Part shown: piece by piece, positions 6,235 through 8,192 of the stretch
Numbering within the stretch: position 1 is the stretch's first letter
Layout: the number at the start of each line of letters is the position of its first letter
Origin: Acidimicrobiales bacterium
Lineage (GTDB): Bacteria; Actinomycetota; Acidimicrobiia; Acidimicrobiales; JABEUL01
Length of the DNA: 8,192 bases
NCBI GenBank assembly: GCA_013044465.1
Contig: JABEUL010000177.1
Location: 1 to 8,192 of the forward strand
Reading direction: 5' to 3'
Position numbers and translations under genes: made by a program
Notes under the pieces: model-generated
What the model was told of the DNA's origin: nothing
The model's database searches: none
What the model saw: the letters and a program-made list of their open reading frames with translations, nothing else

Positions 6235-6240
6235 AAAGTA
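6235..6240 (-). promoter_or_regulatory. -10 box for a leaderless mRNA of the small SH3-like protein
   Basis: TACTTT on the - strand ends 6 nt before the GTG at 6228. A perfect TTGACA lies at 6267-6262, but 21 bp away rather than 17, so it may belong to another arrangement or not be used. Confidence 0.45.
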
Positions 6241-6265
6241 GCGCTATTTTGCATACTCATGTGTC

Positions 6266-6288
6266 AATTCTTGAATTTAATTATTAAA
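6266..6288. repeat. Two overlapping AT-rich inverted repeats between divergent genes
   Basis: AATTC-TT-GAATT (6266-6277) and TTTAAT-T-ATTAAA (6276-6288) overlap by two bases in the 88-bp region between the small SH3-like gene and rnhB. They lie over or beside the expected -35 regions of both divergent promoters, so they could be operators or simply AT-rich promoter DNA. Confidence 0.25.
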
Positions 6289-6303
6289 TACAAGATCCTC
6301 GAG

Positions 6304-6309
6304 TAGTTT
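6304..6309 (+). promoter_or_regulatory. -10 box for a leaderless rnhB mRNA
   Basis: TAGTTT ends 7 nt before the ATG at 6317. No Shine-Dalgarno sequence precedes the ATG, which supports leaderless initiation. The -35 region is AT-rich and poorly defined. Confidence 0.45.
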
Positions 6310-6316
6310 CTTTAAT

Positions 6317-7021
6317 ATGGCCAAACGCGAATCGGCTCCGATTCATTTTGAAAAGCTTTACTGTGAGCGAGGTATCGAACACATTGGGGGAATTGATGAA
6401 GTAGGGAGGGGCGCATATGCCGGGCCCGTGGCAGTCGGAGTAGTAGTTCCTCCAAGAATAAAAGAGGAGGAGCTTTTACAGGAGCCGTTTAGTTTAGTAA
6501 ATGATTCGAAACTACTTACTCCTAAAAAGAGGGAAATCGTGGCCAAGTGGCTCTTAACTTGGCTTGTTGATTACGGTGTGGGCTTTGCCAGCCCTCAAGA
6601 GTGCGATGAGTTTGGAATGACGAAGGCAATTTCGCTTGCCGGCCACCGAGCAATGGAAAAACTAAAGGTAATTCCGGAGACTCTATTAACCGATGGAAAT
6701 AGACCACTTTTAGGCCTAGAATGCGAAAAACCCATTGTAAAGGGCGATCAACTATCCTTTTCTATAGCTTCAGCATCAATTTTGGCAAAAGTAACACGAG
6801 ATTCGCTTTTGTGCTCACTTAGCGTGGATTTTCCTGCCTACGACTTTGATCGAAATAAGGGTTACAACTCAAAAGCCCACCAAATAGCCCTATTAGGGTA
6901 TGGTCCCTCATCAATACACCGAATATCATGGGGATTCATAAATGACCTTCCGTGGCATTACTATTTTAAATCCTCACGCTCCGCGCGCCCGTGCACGGGC
7001 TCTGTGAACGTTCTACAATAG
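6317..7021 (+). CDS. rnhB: Ribonuclease HII
   Basis: RNase HII cuts the RNA strand of RNA-DNA hybrids and starts ribonucleotide excision repair by nicking 5' of single ribonucleotides embedded in DNA. The 234-residue protein carries the GIDEVGRG signature (25-32) with catalytic Asp27 and Glu28 and the junction-sensing GRG. Asp126 is in LLTDGN and Asp144 in VKGD, completing the four-acid metal site. SIASASILAKVTRD (149-162) and the C-terminal RNKGYNSKAH (179-188) with Tyr183, plus GPSSIHRISW (196-205), are also conserved. The final 16 residues, rich in Ser, Arg and Pro, go beyond the conserved core and are encoded by a GC-rich stretch that also holds the palindromes and -10 box of the next gene. 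In many actinobacteria rnhB follows rplS and lepB; neither is next to it here. Confidence 0.96.
   Translation: MAKRESAPIHFEKLYCERGIEHIGGIDEVGRGAYAGPVAVGVVVPPRIKEEELLQEPFSLVNDSKLLTPKKREIVAKWLLTWLVDYGVGFASPQECDEFGMTKAISLAGHRAMEKLKVIPETLLTDGNRPLLGLECEKPIVKGDQLSFSIASASILAKVTRDSLLCSLSVDFPAYDFDRNKGYNSKAHQIALLGYGPSSIHRISWGFINDLPWHYYFKSSRSARPCTGSVNVLQ
6987..7000. promoter_or_regulatory. 14-bp perfect GC palindrome (possible operator) in the end of rnhB
   Basis: GCCCGTGCACGGGC is its own reverse complement. It stands out in otherwise AT-rich DNA and covers the expected -35 region (about 6991-6996) of the promoter for the next gene. A second palindrome, GAACGTTC (7006-7013), fills the spacer up to the -10 box. 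As RNA the first would form a 5-bp GC stem with a 4-nt loop, but no T run follows, so it is not a standard terminator. Confidence 0.4.
7014..7019 (+). promoter_or_regulatory. -10 box for a leaderless mRNA of the proline-rich protein
   Basis: TACAAT ends 7 nt before the GTG at 7027, and overlaps the rnhB stop codon (7019-7021). It is the box closest to consensus among the + strand leaderless candidates. Confidence 0.45.
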
Positions 7022-7026
7022 AAGAT

Positions 7027-8085
7027 GTGGAAGCACAACCAAATGGTTCGGGCGGCTTTTCTGACGGAGATGCCGCGAGCCAACTAGATATTGAATCACT
7101 TTTGGAGCAAGCTCTCGGCAACATGCCTGGAGGTGCAGCCCCTACCCCCGCGCCCAATGCCCCAGTAGCCAACAGACCGGCAAACCATGCACTTGACCAA
7201 TTGGCCGCATTGCAAAAAGATTTAGACAGAGTTATCTCAACGACTTCAAATGGTAATGGCGCCTTAAACGGAAAATCCACTCCAATGAGTGTGATTCCTC
7301 CAAGCCCACCACCGCCTGTCATGCCACCGCCTCCGGCTGCCACTCCCGCACCAAATTTAACAGCCAGTGATATTCCACCGCCGCCTGTAAGTGTGATGCC
7401 GGAACCACCTGCACCTGTAGCTCCCATTCCTCAGGTTGTAAGTGAAGAAGTTGTTTCACAAGTGGTTCCCCCTCCCCCTCCTGTGGTAGTCGCAGCTGCG
7501 AAGAATCAGGTTAAGTATGACTTTCCCAATAAGGTTGTGCCACAAACTCATGAAACCCAGTCAGATGAAAGCGATGCAGATAGATATGGAGTATTTGCTA
7601 TAGCATCACAAGCCTCAGTAGATGATTTGCTAGCAGCAGAGTTTGGATTCGACGACGAACCTGTAGCTCCAGTGGAAGCAGTAGCTGCACCACTTCCACA
7701 AATCGTTCCTCCGCCGCCTGTCATGGCCAAAGCGGAAATTGCACCAGAACCCGCTCCACTTGTTCCACCACCACCACGGATGGCTCCTCAAGCTGTTCCA
7801 CCAGCGCCACCGATGGCTCCTCAATCTGTTCCACCACCACCACGGATGGCTCCTCAACCAGTTGCAGCACAAAGCTCCCAGGGCAATACTGCGGTATCTG
7901 TAGAAGTGACAGCCAATCAAGTATTTGGTGCGGACTATAAATACATTGAGAATCAGCGTATGGAAGCCGAAGCCCAAGCACAAGTTGCTGCAGAGCAAGC
8001 CCCCGCCAGTGCTCCGGTTCCTGAATTTAGATCTCAATCGTTTGTCATCAAAGCTTCGAACAAAAAAGGACGAACCAAAAAATAA
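7027..8085 (+). CDS. Proline-rich, probably disordered protein with polyproline repeats, function unknown
   Basis: No family is recognised. Counted from GTG at 7027 (352 residues), an acidic N-terminal part contains a possible amphipathic helix, SQLDIESLLEQALGNM (18-33), and another helix-like segment at 54-70. Residues 85-280 are dominated by Pro, Ala and Val with seven runs of four or more prolines. The runs are interrupted at about 178-213 by an acidic, more ordered-looking island with RYGVFAIASQASVDDLLAAEF (187-207). Three near-identical 11-residue units (VPPPPRMAPQ plus one) occupy 246-278. A Glu/Gln/Ala-rich helix (about 300-326) and a basic end (KKGRTKK) follow. There is no signal peptide or transmembrane segment, so it is cytoplasmic; a scaffold or polar-assembly role is possible but unproven. 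The frame is open from GTG at 6991, overlapping rnhB, but TACAAT 7 nt before 7027 favours the later start. The long open frame and ordered islands support a real protein. Confidence 0.8.
   Translation: MEAQPNGSGGFSDGDAASQLDIESLLEQALGNMPGGAAPTPAPNAPVANRPANHALDQLAALQKDLDRVISTTSNGNGALNGKSTPMSVIPPSPPPPVMPPPPAATPAPNLTASDIPPPPVSVMPEPPAPVAPIPQVVSEEVVSQVVPPPPPVVVAAAKNQVKYDFPNKVVPQTHETQSDESDADRYGVFAIASQASVDDLLAAEFGFDDEPVAPVEAVAAPLPQIVPPPPVMAKAEIAPEPAPLVPPPPRMAPQAVPPAPPMAPQSVPPPPRMAPQPVAAQSSQGNTAVSVEVTANQVFGADYKYIENQRMEAEAQAQVAAEQAPASAPVPEFRSQSFVIKASNKKGRTKK
7762..7860 (+). repeat. Three tandem 33-bp repeats encoding VPPPPRMAPQx
   Basis: Units at 7762-7794, 7795-7827 and 7828-7860 begin with GTTCCACCA and contain ATGGCTCCTCAA. 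The first and third are almost identical, while the second has PPAPPM in place of PPPPRM. A degenerate relative (VPPPPVMAK) starts at 7705. The in-frame 33-bp period suggests recent expansion by slippage or unequal exchange. Confidence 0.85.
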
Positions 8086-8192
8086 ATCGAATGCTATTTA
8101 CTGGATCGTGATTTTGCCAGTCCAGCAGAACACCATCCTTAAATACTTTGATACTTAAATTTATTTTTTAGAATCTTTAGGTAGTCTAAGAA
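8086..8192. other. 3' non-coding region with weak hairpins
   Basis: No gene is seen in these 107 bp. TAAAT (8140-8144) and ATTTA (8159-8163) form a weak 5-bp stem followed by six Ts (8164-8169), a poor candidate terminator for the proline-rich gene. TTTTTAGA (8165-8172) can pair with TCTAAGAA (8185-8192) over 8 bp with one wobble. This stem reaches the window edge and may continue, so it could be part of a larger terminator. Confidence 0.3.

Noticed and set aside
6987..7000. GC palindrome as a rho-independent terminator of rnhB
   Set aside because: No T run follows the 5-bp stem; the next bases are mixed and lead into a -10 box.
7006..7013. GAACGTTC as a LexA/SOS box
   Set aside because: The actinobacterial SOS box has GAAC and GTTC separated by four bases; here they are directly joined.
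6966..7427. A 153-residue - strand frame rich in glycine opposite the start of the proline-rich gene
   Set aside because: Its Gly-rich composition is the reverse-complement shadow of Pro codons; it also overlaps the end of rnhB and has no convincing promoter.
7630..8037. Long - strand open frames antisense to the proline-rich gene
   Set aside because: They are Trp/Arg- or Val/Glu-rich mirror images of the polyproline codons with no recognisable motif; low-complexity DNA keeps several frames open.
8100..8125. CTGGA/TCCAG and ACTGG/CCAGT stems after the proline-rich gene as a terminator
   Set aside because: The two 5-bp stems are mutually exclusive, have long loops and no following T run.

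Overview
The window looks like a piece of chromosome from a moderately AT-rich actinobacterium, by eye in the mid-40s % GC. I suspect an uncultivated member of the Acidimicrobiia or a neighbouring lineage. The evidence is a CofC/FbiD guanylyltransferase for coenzyme F420, a class III cyclase of the mycobacterial Rv1264/Rv2212 architecture, the Lys-rich tail of a probable HU protein close to cofC (compare hupB and fbiD in Mycobacterium), and many start codons placed as in leaderless actinobacterial transcripts. The lineage is an inference. I see no mobile element, phage, CRISPR, defence, rRNA or tRNA signature.

Layout. 1-23 is the last codons of a + strand gene with a Lys/Ala tail, followed by a 16-bp hairpin terminator (35-76). 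On the - strand, cofC (825-1511) is followed by a PIG-L/LmbE deacetylase (82-825) through a TAATG stop/start overlap, so the two form an operon. cofC diverges from a + strand adenylate cyclase (1587-2870) across a 75-bp promoter region. The cyclase runs 84 bp into the 3' end of a convergent GH38 alpha-mannosidase (2787-5468, - strand). A 196-bp intergenic region then separates the mannosidase from a divergent GYD-domain protein (5665-5958). A small SH3-like protein (5989-6228, - strand) diverges from rnhB, encoding ribonuclease HII (6317-7021). The last gene (7027-8085) encodes a proline-rich, probably disordered protein whose predicted promoter lies inside the end of rnhB. 8086-8192 is non-coding.

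Function. Mostly housekeeping and accessory metabolic genes: F420 synthesis, a zinc deacetylase, cAMP signalling, mannoside hydrolysis and removal of ribonucleotides from DNA. They do not form one obvious pathway; only cofC and the deacetylase look co-transcribed. The most interesting signals are regulatory: a recurring TANNNT box 6-7 nt before start codons, a 7-codon upstream ORF overlapping the cofC start, tandem palindromes ahead of the mannosidase, and two GC/AT palindromes abutting the -10 box of the proline-rich gene. I did not find a clear previously undescribed system.
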